Shown here one piece after another: positions 29,607 through 42,000 of a DNA stretch of 64,000 nt. The stretch's first letter is position 1; each line of letters begins with the position of its first letter. Under the pieces are notes generated by a model, which was not told where the DNA came from, made no database searches, and worked only from the letters and a program-made list of their open reading frames with translations. The translations under genes and the position numbers were made by a program. The stretch spans positions 4,194,235 through 4,258,234 of the forward strand of contig RQOL01000861.1 of NCBI GenBank assembly GCA_013076295.1. The letters are read 5' to 3'. The stretch comes from Sanderia malayensis (taxonomy: Eukaryota > Cnidaria > Scyphozoa > Semaeostomeae > Pelagiidae).

Positions 29607-31326
29607 TTACAACTCACCACCAGGCCACTGATGATTCTTGTTTGTCAGTGGCACATATATGACACCCATCAAATTCTTCTTAACAATCTTGCCGTCCATT
29701 TGCTTATCGTACTGCTCTAGCTGTTGGTTGCCTCCTTCAGGTCCAACTGGAATGATCAGTCTACCACCAGGCTTCAACTGATCTGTCAGCTGGACAAATG
29801 AAATTATAGATCATGAGAAAGTAAAAGATGACAAGCTCTTCATTGTTCTCAAATTTGGGGCTGAGAAGCAATTACAGAGCAACAAGACCAATACTTCTCT
29901 CTCTCTCTCACGAGTAGCTAGAGACACTATACCTTTCTTACCAGCCTTCTATTGGTTGATAAGAGGCATAGCAAATTAATTGGTAAATAAATACTAAGTA
30001 ACTCACAGCAGTTGGTAAGACTGGGGCAGCAGCTCCGACATGGATGGCATCATACGGTGCTTCATCTGCATGCCCTTGTCTGCCATCTCCAACTTGAAAA
30101 AAAAACAAAAACAGAACTAATCATATATTTGCAAAGAAAAACATGACGCATAATACCATCAAGATAGACTATAGTGAATTAGTCAGGCTATCTTGGTTCC
30201 CTTATGATATCGTGATACCATGTAATAGATTAATAAAGAGGCCCTTTACCAACTAATTTGATAATATTTTTATCCAATAATTCTTTATCAGCCTTTTTGA
30301 TGTTCTTCTCTGAGTCCCTAACCAATTCTTCAATGTGATCGATTGCAACAATTTTTCCCTCATTCCCAACCTAAGGAAAACTTTGAGTACTCAACAATCA
30401 GGAAACAACGGCAGAGCCGAGAGACAACACATCACAAATATAAACACAATTGTATTCTACCAAATACCATGTATGCCATGCATGCAGCCAAATACCCACT
30501 TCCAGATCCGACATCCAATGCCTTAGCACCCTTGTATAGTTTATCTTCAAGCAGTTGCAGAGCATATGCATGCTAGAAAGAGCAAATAAAGCAACTATGG
30601 CACATGTTAACCACAGCTAGATACAACATGACATGGATGCATATATGTATATTTAAAGGAAAGTCTTGATTAGCAAAAAAGGTATGAATTGTATTTCTAT
30701 GTAGGCATCATCTACCATGTGTGGTGCACTGATAGTGGCAGCATATCCTAGAAAAAAGACCAAACCGCTTGATAATTAGTAGATTAAGTGGCTAATTGAG
30801 GTTTATGTGTAAATATATCATATCTATTGTCTTGGTGAAGATAATACCAATGGATTGAGGTGAATCCTGGTATGGGTTTCTGCTACTGTAATGTCCTCTG
30901 TCGACTTTTTTCATTGCAGCTTCAACAGTTTCACTTTTGATAACTTTATTTGCTACAAAATAATAAAAACCTAACCACGACACGCCCATCATCTATGGCC
31001 TGATTGCAGAATCGGCCAGGCACTAGACAGCTTTGCTGGAGAGAGGCCATTTCAAAATATAATAAAAATAACACAAACATTTCTTTAGATCATCAACGCA
31101 TACTGGGAAAGCTTGGATTACCTTTTAGTTGCTTAACGAGGTCTTCGTTGTCCCTACCGTGAGATCTCCACGCCATGGCTCGTTGCAAAGAAATATAATT
31201 TACAAAAATGGAATAACAAAACAGTTGCTTCAATGTGAACCTCCCTCTACACAACAGCATTCTCTGCTGAAAATTTTCTCTGAATTTACGTTTCGCCAGT
31301 CTTTTCAGTATTCGTGCTGTTAACAT
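29607..31326 (-). CDS. PCMT1: Protein-L-isoaspartate (D-aspartate) O-methyltransferase
   Basis: Repairs damaged proteins by SAM-dependent methylation of L-isoaspartyl residues. Exons: 31176 (or 31326)-31122, 30952-30848, 30747-30716, 30572-30468, 30370-30250, 30092-30007, 29789-29607. From MAWRSHG at 31176 the product is 228 aa, nearly the human 227 aa, and that start matches the conserved MAWKSGG. An in-frame upstream ATG at 31326 adds 50 residues that are Arg/Lys-rich and partly hydrophobic; long PCMT1 isoforms with an N-terminal extension are known in mammals. Motifs: [32 protein letters not shown] motif [12 protein letters not shown] at about 82-92, [30 protein letters not shown]. The C-terminus is [16 protein letters not shown]. 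Nothing looks broken. Confidence 0.96.
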
Positions 31327-32011
31327 GAAGCTTTCGAATTTTGCGTGAAGTTCGTGCTAAAAGCTCGCACTCGAAGCTACTCGAAACTTTCGCCACGTGG
31401 GCCAGCTAGGACCTGTAGTGGCCTCTTTGTTTTGCTAATTATATCTAAAGATGCAGTGCTATCTTACTGGAAACTTCTTCAAAAGAAAACAGAGACCTTT
31501 TCTCAATTTCCATAAGTGAGTGCAGTGTATCTCTTGTTGTATATTTCTGTCTAAGTTAACTTACTATCGCTGTGCCAGGAAAAGGGGCGGGGCCAGCAGG
31601 CCAGGCCAGAGCCTTTGCACTGTACTAGCCACCAAGCCAGGCACACTTTACAGTGTATACACATACAGAGATATCTTCAGTTGTTTTTTAGTTTAAGTTA
31701 TTTATACCAACTCATTACCTCACTACAAAATTCAACATAACAAACTACAGATGCTTTTACATTCGTACACACACAGACAGTGCAAGTATATTTGTATTTC
31801 TAGCTGCATGTTTTTAGTCAGTGTCAGTGCATTTACGACACAGAAATCTAGTTGAAGAAGAAAGGATACATCTAAAACTATATTGGCCCTTTGGCATTTT
31901 GGGCAATTTAGTATTTACCAACTGTTGTGTGTTGTATGTGTTGTATACTGTTGATATTTTCTGCTGAACTACAAACTAAGACAGCTAGGGTGTCAAAATC
32001 TTTAAAGTCCA
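31177..32011. other. PCMT1 5' region and PPP1R14-like 3' flank
   Basis: Both neighbours are on the minus strand. The segment holds the PCMT1 N-terminal extension or 5' UTR (31177-31326), its promoter and the 3' flank of the next gene. A short GC-rich patch (ggaaaaggggcggggccagc) at about 31579-31598 carries an Sp1-like GGGGCGGGGC box about 400 bp upstream of PCMT1. No other coding exon is seen. Confidence 0.55.
31586..31595. promoter_or_regulatory. Sp1-like GC box upstream of PCMT1
   Basis: ggggcggggc in otherwise AT-rich DNA, upstream of a minus-strand housekeeping gene. Motif match only. Confidence 0.3.
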
Positions 32012-32747
32012 TCAGCGTGTTGCTTTTTTTACTGCGTTGTGCAATGCTTCTTCCCTGAAAGTATAAGAAAATTCATTAAATTAGCCATTACACAGAAACC
32101 AGATAACATACTAGAGATTCAACACCCTTTTTCCATTATGAGATAAGATTGAATTGGAGACAACGTAGCCAAGAGAACTTACAGTGCAGTAACCTTTTGC
32201 AGTAGTTCCATGATGAATTCCTGTAAAAATGTGGTAATAATCATATCTCAATCAGCTAGTAATTTGAAGAAGAGAATGAATTGGCGGGTAGAAAAGGACA
32301 TCAACTGAAAATTTGGAAATTGTAAGAGAAATCTGACCTCTGTTGAATCTGCAGCTCCTTTTAGAAGCTCCTGAAAATGAATCAAAGAAAGGAAGTAATC
32401 AGATAATCAATCTGCAAATCAGTTGATCACTTCCATAATCAAGCAATCAATCATTAAAATTAGTTGCAATTGCTATCATCCACAGTAGGTGGATTATAGC
32501 AATATCAAAGATCCCATCGAGATCCATTATACAAGGGCTGGTTTTCTCAGCATATTTCCACATATAAAAGTACTTACTTTCAGCATGTTTCGTTTCTCTG
32601 TTTCATCTGATTCACCCATCAAAATATCCACATCTATTTCAATGCCATAATCATCATCATCCTATGAAATTGATAAGTTGATTAAAAACGAAACCTTATT
32701 TTGGCGGGTAAGCAGTGCAGAGTTAATGAAATATTTTGTTTTATGAC

Positions 32748-32783
<36 letters not shown>

Positions 32784-33535
32784 AGCGATTCATTCCTCAA
32801 TGTCTACTTGAGGTTTTTTCATTATTTTCCTCATTAATTTGCCAAAATCTTTCGTAGATGACGTGCTCTTTCAGCAGCTTGCGGCAGAATTGTTTCCGTT
32901 TGGCTTTCGTGATGAAGAAAGCTACGTATCCATCCAGGTATGCGAATGTACAGTGTCCATAACTCTATATATACAGCTCTACGGTCTTATAAAAACACTC
33001 TACTGTCTGCGTATAACAGCAAGAGAATCAACTTTGTTATTAAAAATCTTAAAAGCTTCAGTCAATATCACTGAACGAACAATGCTATAATCAAACGCTT
33101 CTTTTATTTAGTCATGGTTATTTTATTTTATTCTCGGATTATAAAGATTTCGATTTCTTTAAAAGATTGAAATTTAATTTACCATATACAAATCGAAAAT
33201 AAGATGAGGCCAGTTTATCAGGATATGACGCAGTTTTTCTTTGAAGATTATGATTCAAAAATATGAAATAGGAAATTGCTCTTTGACAATTTTAATACCA
33301 AAATATTACGAACGATACGAAATAGAAAAATAATTTTGTTGTACCATACCTTGCATCTGTAAAGTATTTTCAATTCGTTGTGCATCCATTCCTCGATCTC
33401 TAGTCTTTTCTTGACGAGTTTTCTGTCGTACTTTGCTGTTGATTGATATTTCGTGCGCTGTACTTCGATAGGAACTTGGTTGTTGAACCTGAGAACTTTC
33501 GTATCGCCAGTTGAAACTACTCTCGACGTTGACAT
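32012..33535 (-). CDS. PPP1R14B: PP1 inhibitor of the CPI-17/PHI-1 (PPP1R14) family
   Basis: Phosphorylation-dependent inhibitor of protein phosphatase 1/myosin phosphatase. Exons: 33535-33350, 32661-32578, 32370-32338, 32220-32183, 32054-32012; phases close to a 127-aa protein (family about 120-150 aa). The core TAKYDRKLVKKRLEIEEWM matches the family signature TVKYDRKELRKRLNLEEWI, and the regulatory Thr is kept (Thr33 here, equivalent to CPI-17 Thr38). Next come LYRCK, an acidic stretch DDDDYGIEIDVDILM, the helix ELLKGAADSTEEFIMELLQKV and a short basic tail ending KKATR. The vertebrate Gly/Pro-rich N-terminus is absent. The paralogue letter (A/B/C) cannot be decided; B is used because of the acidic IEIDVD segment. 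Confidence 0.93.
32748..32783. repeat. (GAT)12 microsatellite
   Basis: Uninterrupted GAT trinucleotide run in intron 1 of the PPP1R14-like gene, about 90 bp upstream of the acceptor of an exon that itself begins with four GAT codons. Confidence 0.9.
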
Positions 33536-34476
33536 GATGATAGTTTACAACAGAACTGCGTTCGCGTACACTGCACGATACAGCCTTGTTTTTACGTGTG
33601 TCTTTCTCTATTTATGCACTGTATATGTGTCGGTGATTGCTGTGATTGGATGCCGGGCTGTTGAATGCTGCGCGCGTGTTTCGTGTGTGTTTTCCAAGTG
33701 GAGAACACGCGTGTGATTGTGAATTCGTTGACGAGAATTGAACCTGAATTATGTATGCAACATCATGCTAATGTCTGAGGGCTGCTTATACTGTCTGATA
33801 CATTATGCATATGAATGATTCAAGTTTTAACACAGAAAGATTTCATTTGCGGTTTGATAGATTCAGTGTTATTCGTCATAACATCTACAAAACAGCCTCC
33901 TTATCACCAGTGCATTATTCATTTAATGGTCTTGGTGTAAATATAGAAAATAAACTGTTGTGATCTTCGTGTTATTAAGATACAGGTTCGCCCCCCAGGT
34001 CTTTGCTATCTATCTTCATTTAGTCTTCATTTAGCTTTGTAATTTGCGTATTGACTATGTTTCATGCGCTGCTGAGAACCGTACCCGCACCAACAATACG
34101 CAGAAGAATGCGACCTGCAAAATGTTTGATTTGACCAACAATACAATGCGCCGTAGATCACTGAAAGTGATTCAATTTCGCCAGCCTATTGATTGTGTTG
34201 TTGTATTGCTTTGCAAGTAAAATTAGATGAACCCAGTTGTTGTTATTGTGGTTGTAACTTTATAAGTCGAGTTGTTGTCGTTGTTATTGTTGTAATTTCA
34301 TTTTGCATCGAATAAATGCTCTAGTTTGTTTTATACAAATGTAAAGCTATTAATCAAAATCGATGGATTTAATAAATTTAATAAAACTAACGATGAGACT
34401 GATAACTATTTCTTAATGCAGTTAATGCAGTGTCTACAATGAGCGCCAGGCATTGCATTTTCATGCAGATTCATTG

Positions 34477-34736
34477 AATTTAATTATTATGCATGTTTGA
34501 ATGTTTAAAGACAACTTTAGCTCTCCTGGCAAGCAGTTCCAAATCTGTGGTCCCAATGTGTTGAAAATAACTTGATTTGGTCTGCAAGCAGACGTGTTAC
34601 TTTTTCTTTTTATTTCACGTTGACAGTTACAGAAACTACATGTATTATTTTGCAGAAACACGTGAACGCTCCGTGCAAGTCTGTGAAAATCATGTGCACG
34701 AAAGAGCGAAAATGATTGGTCAGCTTGGACATTCAT
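34477..34736 (-). pseudogene. Relic of non-LTR retrotransposon reverse transcriptase C-terminus
   Basis: The minus-strand translation contains VIFNTLGPQIWNCLPGELK, the pattern (F....GP.LWN.LP..L/I) that closes the ORF2 reverse transcriptase of CR1/L2/Jockey-type LINEs. About 85 residues are open and upstream domains are missing, so it is a 5'-truncated dead copy. Confidence 0.55.
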
Positions 34737-35412
34737 TCAAAGGTATTAATTATTTTCCATCTCATCTTCTTTCTTATTGGCTAGTTTCACGTAGAGCGAA
34801 GCCGGATTGGTTGCCCGATCAAGTTTACACAGTATTTGAAATAGACGTTGCAGCTACTGAAAGATCATCATCTTTAAAAATTTTTAAATATGCAAGAGAT
34901 TGATGTCCTCCTTTCCATGTTTCATTTGACAGAAATCAAATCCCCACCTTTACTTTTAAGGCAACGTATGCTGCCCCAATTAAATTGTAGAAACGTCTAA
35001 TCCATATTATTTACTTGAAGTGGTTTATATATCATTTAATCTCCCTACCAATATTATTTTTCGAAACGCTTCACAATTATTTCTCTGAAGAATTGAGATT
35101 GAGTTCACACACTTTTTCATTCAATTTTTTCTCTGCTATCCCTTGCGGATTATGCTTTTCATGATCGTCTATAACTTTTACTCAGACCAAGCCAGCTATT
35201 TGATTGCCTTACAAGCTGTTTCTTTCTGAACTTGCAACATTATGTATCGTAAATAGCAATCTTAGAATCCAATGTCTCATATATAAATTCAGAATTATCG
35301 TCGTTAAATTTTGTAAGAAATTTTTTGTAAAATACGCGCCCTTTGTGCGAATATCGTCTATAAAAGTATCCAGGCTCAAAGCCTCTGAAAGTTAAGGATA
35401 TAGAAAGGAGTA

Positions 35413-35494
35413 AAGCATTACCAAGACTCAAGCATTACCAAGACTCAAGCATTACCAAGACTCAAGCATTACCAAGACTCAAGCATTACCAAGA
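35413..35494. repeat. 17-bp minisatellite, about 4.8 copies
   Basis: Head-to-tail aagcattaccaagactc units without mismatches; the last copy is truncated. Confidence 0.95.
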
Positions 35495-36016
35495 TCACGA
35501 TTTTCTACATTTTTGAACTTTCTCACAAAGCAAAACAGGGATATTTTAAGAATAATTGAAGAAAATTTTTAGCTTTAAAATCGACAATTTTCAAGAACAT
35601 TGAGGCTCAGCGAAATTTTTAGTTTTCTTATGAAAAGTGTACGTTTATCAAACCAGAACTCTTCTTAATGGACAAATTTTCGATTCAATTCAGCCAAGTT
35701 ACACCCACTCACTTCTTTTCTCTTTTCTACTCAATTTAATGTTTTGCGCATAATTTTTTCTTCGCACACCCGAGGGTATCTAAGATACATCCATCCTGAC
35801 AGAGAAGTATGTCCATTACGCATTGTTGGCCGACACAGTGCACGCCCATCTGACCAATCGCATTCGGCATAGCCCAGTGCATTCATTGCTTCGTCAGTCA
35901 TATATTCTTTCATTTTTTGGCAGCAGGCATTAACGGCAGGCCGTCTCAGCCACTGATCCAATCATTATTACAGCTCACTGTAGCTTTATACATAGTGATA
36001 TAACTGATTGCTGCCT

Positions 36017-36041
36017 ATAATATATATTATATAGAGGATTG
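36017..36041 (+). promoter_or_regulatory. TATA-like element upstream of mucin gene
   Basis: cctataatatatattatata lies 22-46 bp before the ATG. If it acts as a TATA box the 5' UTR would be only 10-25 nt, which is short. Motif evidence only. Confidence 0.3.
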
Positions 36042-36062
36042 ATAACTAAGATCATTTTCCCA

Positions 36063-39000
36063 ATGCAGGATCGAAAGAGCTTCGTGCTCGCCGTCCTATG
36101 TCTCATTGTTCTGGCTACGAGCAACAAATGGGCTGGAACACAGGCTAAAAGGTAAGATTATATTATTTCGCTAACTTTCTCCATTATTCGCGATTTTTTT
36201 GCTGATTAGATGTCATGTAAGAGCGTGAGTATTACTCTTCGCACCGTTGAATATCACCCAATGTAAACGTAGAATTCTAAAATTTTGCGTTTTCTATTGA
36301 ACTACGCGTCCCTTATTGAATTATGTCCAGAAGACTGGGTGGATTTGCAGTTACCATTTTTTTAGAACCAAAAATAGTTTGAAGCAAATCTCTACTGAGA
36401 AGTTCGCTTTAAACTTCAAAGTTTTTTTGCGATGTTCAAGTATACTTTTGTCCCCTCTCGCTATCAATCTCAAATATAAAATGATCAATTTACTTTCAAC
36501 ACATTTTATAATCCACGCACATATATATATTCATAACATGTATGCCATAAAATAGACTAAAGGATAAGAGATATGCGAGTGGAATGAGAAATGTTCTAAA
36601 TTAAGAAGTTTTCTCATTGATTGGTCGTGATACGCTACGCTATGTTACACCTGCAATAAGAATTTCAGAAGGCTAAGTCTAAGGCTAAGCTTGGTCTAGG
36701 AAGCTTAACGTTCAATGTTTTATATGGCTGTATGGAAAGTTTTTTACTTTTCCTGTGAAACTTGAAGAACAAATTCATACGAAAATGAACAGCTTCGAGT
36801 TGACGAAAGGTGTTAGAAACGTTTTTCCCAAAAATTCTTTACAGCTTTCTGCCCGATGCGTTGCCAAGCTTCCATTGATTCCATGTATGGAATTTTCATG
36901 CCATATCCAACCCCGCCTGAAGTTAATTTGTTTTTTACATTATTTTTGCTTTACTTTACAATATTTCATATTTATTTCATATTTTATGCTTTGCTTCATA
37001 CAAACGTGTTCACTTGTTCACACAAACTTGTTCCACGCATAGACTGATGCTTGCTTACCCTTGATATGGAAGAAAAATACAGGTGTGGCTGACGTTTGGC
37101 TGACGTATTAGCCCAATGATTTGAGTATGTCAAGAGGTTGCTTGAAAGTCAGCTACAACAAAAACCCGGGTCAAAATAGTTACTAGATCAATTACAGTAT
37201 ATGGTCTTCTCAGATTTATGCGCAAATTTTGTAGAGAGAGGGCGATTAAGAGGGCGAGTATTTTTCACGGGGACTAAGTAATGCATTTTATTTAAATAGA
37301 CCATTGCATTTATCCACGCGGCCTCTGGTGTGATGAATTTTGGGGGGCTAAAGAGAAGGGGAGGTTGCTGCAAAATCTATGATTTAATTCGAGGGGGGGC
37401 ACATTGGAGAAAGGGGCTTAAGTTACAGAGAGGCTGAATAAAGCCTTTTCGGTTAGCAAGTATAAGAGTTTCTATTCTGTTATTGGTTTGGTTGAGGAAA
37501 CAGAATCGTACTTATTTTAATTTTAATTTTCAACCGTTAAGTCTTGAGGAATATTAGTAGTTTTGCAAAGGGGTATTTTTAAGCACCGTTTACTCTTGTG
37601 AACGGATCTCTTACTGCAATGTCAACTTTGACATTTCAGATCAAACTTTGGATATAGCTATGAAAATTGGAATGATTTTAAAGGCGGTAAGTTTCTTTAA
37701 TTATGCAATGTTACAATTATATTATATTACATTATTATTATATTGCGAGTTATATTACAATGACATTTGTCATATTCATGGGTTAAATTATGAGTTAAGT
37801 TATTAGAAAGTTAGATGTATGTATAACCCAGATATCGTTTGGCACCAACATCGTCCGAACCGTTGATGTTATATATTTTTCAGATCCATTTGATGAACCT
37901 GAGCCAAAACCTTATCAGCAAGATGAATGTGAGATCTCGATTATTATTATTATGTTTATATGATATATTCCTCTGGTTATGTTGTAATCGTACCAACAAT
38001 TATTCTGCAAGCTTTAATTCTGGTTGTTTGAATTCTTGTTTACTTTTCAAATCAATGATCGAGGTAAATAGAAAAAATTCATTTCTGAAATTCGCGTTCT
38101 TCAATCGTTGGTCAAATCTCCATGGTCACTCTTACTATAACAGACAGTATTTTGACATTACCTGCTCCCTAATCCTTGCAAAATAATGCAACAATTTTAA
38201 TAAAAGGCAAATTAGCATATTCAAGCATTGTTCAATTGAAATTTGCTTTTTTATCAAAAGTAATGTTACTTGTTTCATTTTAAACATTGAGCATTATTCA
38301 TTAAGCATTGAAGTTATTAGCGCTACTTCACATTAGCTAAAATAAACTGTTTTTAACCACACTTCCATACTTATTTACTTTAATATCATATATGATTCTC
38401 TCTCTCTCTCTCTAAGTGCCCTGTTCTGCCAGAACGTTGACGGCCATGGCTCTACATAATTCTCTGTCCTTTGCTGTTCTGATTATTTCTTTTTTGCTTA
38501 TCTTCATCCAATGGCTGAGACTTAGATGAAAATGAGCCTCTGCCTTCCTCTAGCTCTTTTTCCTTCAATTTTTCCAGTTACTGGAAATTTGCCAACTTAT
38601 AATACTTTAATATCATAAATGTTGATAGCTGTTTTTGCTTTCTTTTATTTAGTTCGTTTCTTTCTGGCTATACTGACTTTCACTTGAATGTTATTATGTT
38701 TCAGCTGATACAATTTCCAACGATGATTTGCTTGAGAAGATCAAGCTTTTAGAAAGACAGCTGGAGTCAAGAGCTTCGGACAAGAATAAAGACGAAGAAG
38801 CTGTAGAAAAAAGAGGTAGCCAGTCAATTTATTTAATGCTCATTTCCATGCTCGTATCATGTAGCCATTAAAGCTTAGCTTTTTACTCTGCCAAAGCGAG
38901 TAATATCCTGGGTGTATGTGTTGCCTGGTTGCCAAGTACCGGTACACTCGTAATCATCAATTTCTTAATTAATGCTGACCACTCTACCAGGTTTGCCGGA

Positions 39001-42000
39001 TAAGCAGTAGAATAGCAGAAGAACAGGGAGGGCTGTCGCAACCATCCATGCCCTCCGTAGCGCCCCCTATGGACTTTCGTCACCTTTTGTCCCCAATGAT
39101 ATTTTTATTTTTTTCTTGGGTAAGGTTTGAATGTGAACACACAAACTGGATACTTTATTTCCAAGGTCTTCATTTTCTGTATAGCTTAGCCTCCAATAGC
39201 CTAATCGCTTTTATTTATAGAATGAAATATATTTGCATAAAATACATATAACCTTGAGAGTCAATGATAACAGTGATAATATAAGCAATGGTGCTGATAG
39301 AAGAGAAGAAATATGTTGTCTTCGGAGCACTAAATGTTGAATATCTTGATTTTTGTGCTCTAAACCTGACTTTGATTGTCTCATTTCACAGCCACTTGCA
39401 GCCCGGCTTGCACAAACAAAGGTGAATGTCGAAATGGAACTTGCATCTGTCCCACTGGATTTACCGGGATCGATTGCTCCAAAGGTAAATCTTATGTTAG
39501 TCTTCTTTTGTGACATTGTTGTGTGCAGACTCTCAGCTTTAAATCTTGCCACAGACTTGGTGAGGTTGTTTGCTTTCCTAGTTTGTCAAGCTTTTCTAGC
39601 TGTTTTTAGTGCCACGTTGCTATCTATTGAATAAAACATGGCAAACAATAGAATGCTTTTCATTCTATTTTGATTTCTTAACAACCATTCTATTCGCAGT
39701 GGCTTGCGTACCAGACTGTCAAAATAATGGAGTATGCGTGAATGGTGTGTGCAGCTGTACAATTTATTACGAAGGCAAATCTTGTGAAACACGTAAGTCT
39801 AACTATGAAATTCATATGCAGCACCTGATGTTCGCACAACCCCTTACTCTCACAGAGAGTTGTTCCGTATGGACCTCAAGGAATATTTCGCAATAACATT
39901 GAAACTGTTGCAAATTTGTTATAATTTCTTGCAATTATCATTATTATTATTAACTTTGCAGCAAAATGCCAAACACCTTGTGCCAATAGTGGCACTTGCA
40001 CAAACCCATACAAAAACACTTGCAACTGTACGCAAGGTTGGGCAGGACAAACGTGCACAAAATGTAAGTATTTGACTAGTAACATTGAGTATTGGATTGG
40101 TAACATTTAGCATTGGATTCCCCCTAATACAACTATTCAATTCTAGAACCATTGCAATCTTTGTCTTCCTCTTTCCTCCTTCTGCCCTACCCTGTCTTTT
40201 AAACCTTCATTTCATTGTAATTATAACGTTTCTATGTTACAGCTATTTGCAAGGAACCTCTCTATTGCAAGCACGGAGGAACGTGTCACGATTGGGACAA
40301 ATGCACATGTCCCATAGCTTACAGAAGCGCCGCTAGTCCACAGTGTCAGACTTGTAAGTACTATCACATTACCGTATATAACCAGGAAACATCTGTTCGT
40401 AGGAAGGGAGTGGGGCCTTTGTGCGTGTTTTGAATAATTTCCTGTTTTTTGCAGCAAACTGCGAGCCTGATTGTGGCATTGGAGGAACTTGCACACTCAA
40501 TGTTACCACGTTTGCTTACTCGTGTAAATGCAAAACTGGATACACAGGAGCTGATTGCAAGAAAGGTGCATGCTTAATTCGTATTTATTCTATGCAGCTA
40601 TGAATTGCGGTCAGCTAAGTTTTAACGAACATTTCAATGAACCTTTGCTTTAGCAAGTTGACAATACATATTTTATTTTATGGTCTTATTCAAGATTCTT
40701 CATTCTAGGATTCTATTCTACTAGCTAAATGTTGTGAAGATTCTTGCATTGAAGCTCTTAATTTTTGAATTTTGTAGAAAATAAATGCGCCATGCCGAAA
40801 GATACAGGCATTTGCAAGCTGTATCTCGACGAAGTGCTGACATTATCAAAGTCGAATGCACTGTCGTGGTCAGAGGAGCCAGTTGCCAAGAAATATTGCT
40901 TGGACTATCTGCAACTCGTGTCTAATAACATCCAGACCACTGATGGCAGGTTCTCATACACGCAGTGTTTGGGGTACTGTGGTACGTATTTCGGTTGTGA
41001 TGTTTGAACTAGTTATTAGTGGTATGTTGTTAGCACTGGATCATACACCTCAAGATACAACTCCAACTACTGTGTGGCAGTTAAATTTCATACGAAGCTA
41101 CTGTAACTGTGCATATGTAAATGAATCGGTTCAAAAGCACTTAGGCTGATATTTCTACTCAAAACAATAGAATAAATAGTAGCCTATTGTGTTTGAACAA
41201 TAGGCTGGATGCAGAATCTGCATGTTTTTATCTGCTGGTTTTTACTATGTTAGTAATTTGAGGTTAATCAATATGGGGTTTTTTGTTTGATATATCTTTG
41301 CATCAACTGGTTGCATGAACCTGCAACAGTTGATGCTTGCTTCAAGTTATCTACTGTTTAAAACGTGATTATATTTACATGGTTAATATTTCTGACTTTT
41401 TGTCAATCGATAGATACGAGCAAAACTGCAAAGGTTTGTGACAGAATATGGAAGCCAGAGACGTTGCATCTCAATTGTGAAGGCCACCAAAGATTCTACT
41501 ATGCAGGTGGCAAATGCCAAGCAATGGCATACAAAGGAGGACTTGGTAACAAGAATAACTTCAAAGACGTATCCTCATGCACGCAAAGTTGTACATGTAA
41601 GTATGCCGTATTGGTTGCTCGACCTTCGTGTATGCACCAGTTTAACATGACGTGGTTGTGCTATTGAGCAACTGAAAGTATATACAGTTGTACTTCAACA
41701 AGTCGAACATCCATGGGAATGAGGATTTCGTTCGAGTTGACGAGAGCCCAAGTTATCAAGGGAGGCGGCAAATCAAATATTTAAGAGAGACATATTTAAG
41801 TTGGACACATCAAAGAATTAGACTTATGAATAATCTTCATTAATTGCTGTTGTTTTTGCATTTCAGATACGAAGCCTACAATATCTTCGACTGTCGTTCC
41901 AGTATTAGCACCATGTAAGCTCGTTATTTAGTTTGTCCGTGGTTTCAATAGAGCATGTTATCTGACACTAGCTTGTCAGTTGTTTCAGTATGGTTTAGTA

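Larger units (their letters stand above)
33536..36062. other. Divergent intergenic region between PPP1R14-like gene and mucin gene
   Basis: About 2.5 kb between divergent starts. It holds a LINE relic (34477-34736), a 17-bp minisatellite (35413-35494), an unexplained minus ORF (35731-35961) and AT-rich DNA with TATA-like sequence just before the mucin ATG. The first 180 bp next to the PPP1R14-like start is comparatively CpG-rich. Confidence 0.6.

Noticed and set aside
34577..34903. 108-codon plus ORF
   Set aside because: It overlaps the LINE relic on the opposite strand and shows no recognisable protein features.
38380..39070. Possible extra exons in the mucin introns (e.g. 38410-38580, 38890-39070)
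   Set aside because: CT-rich and repeat-like sequence with no open frame joining the phase 1 neighbours; the existing exons join correctly without it.
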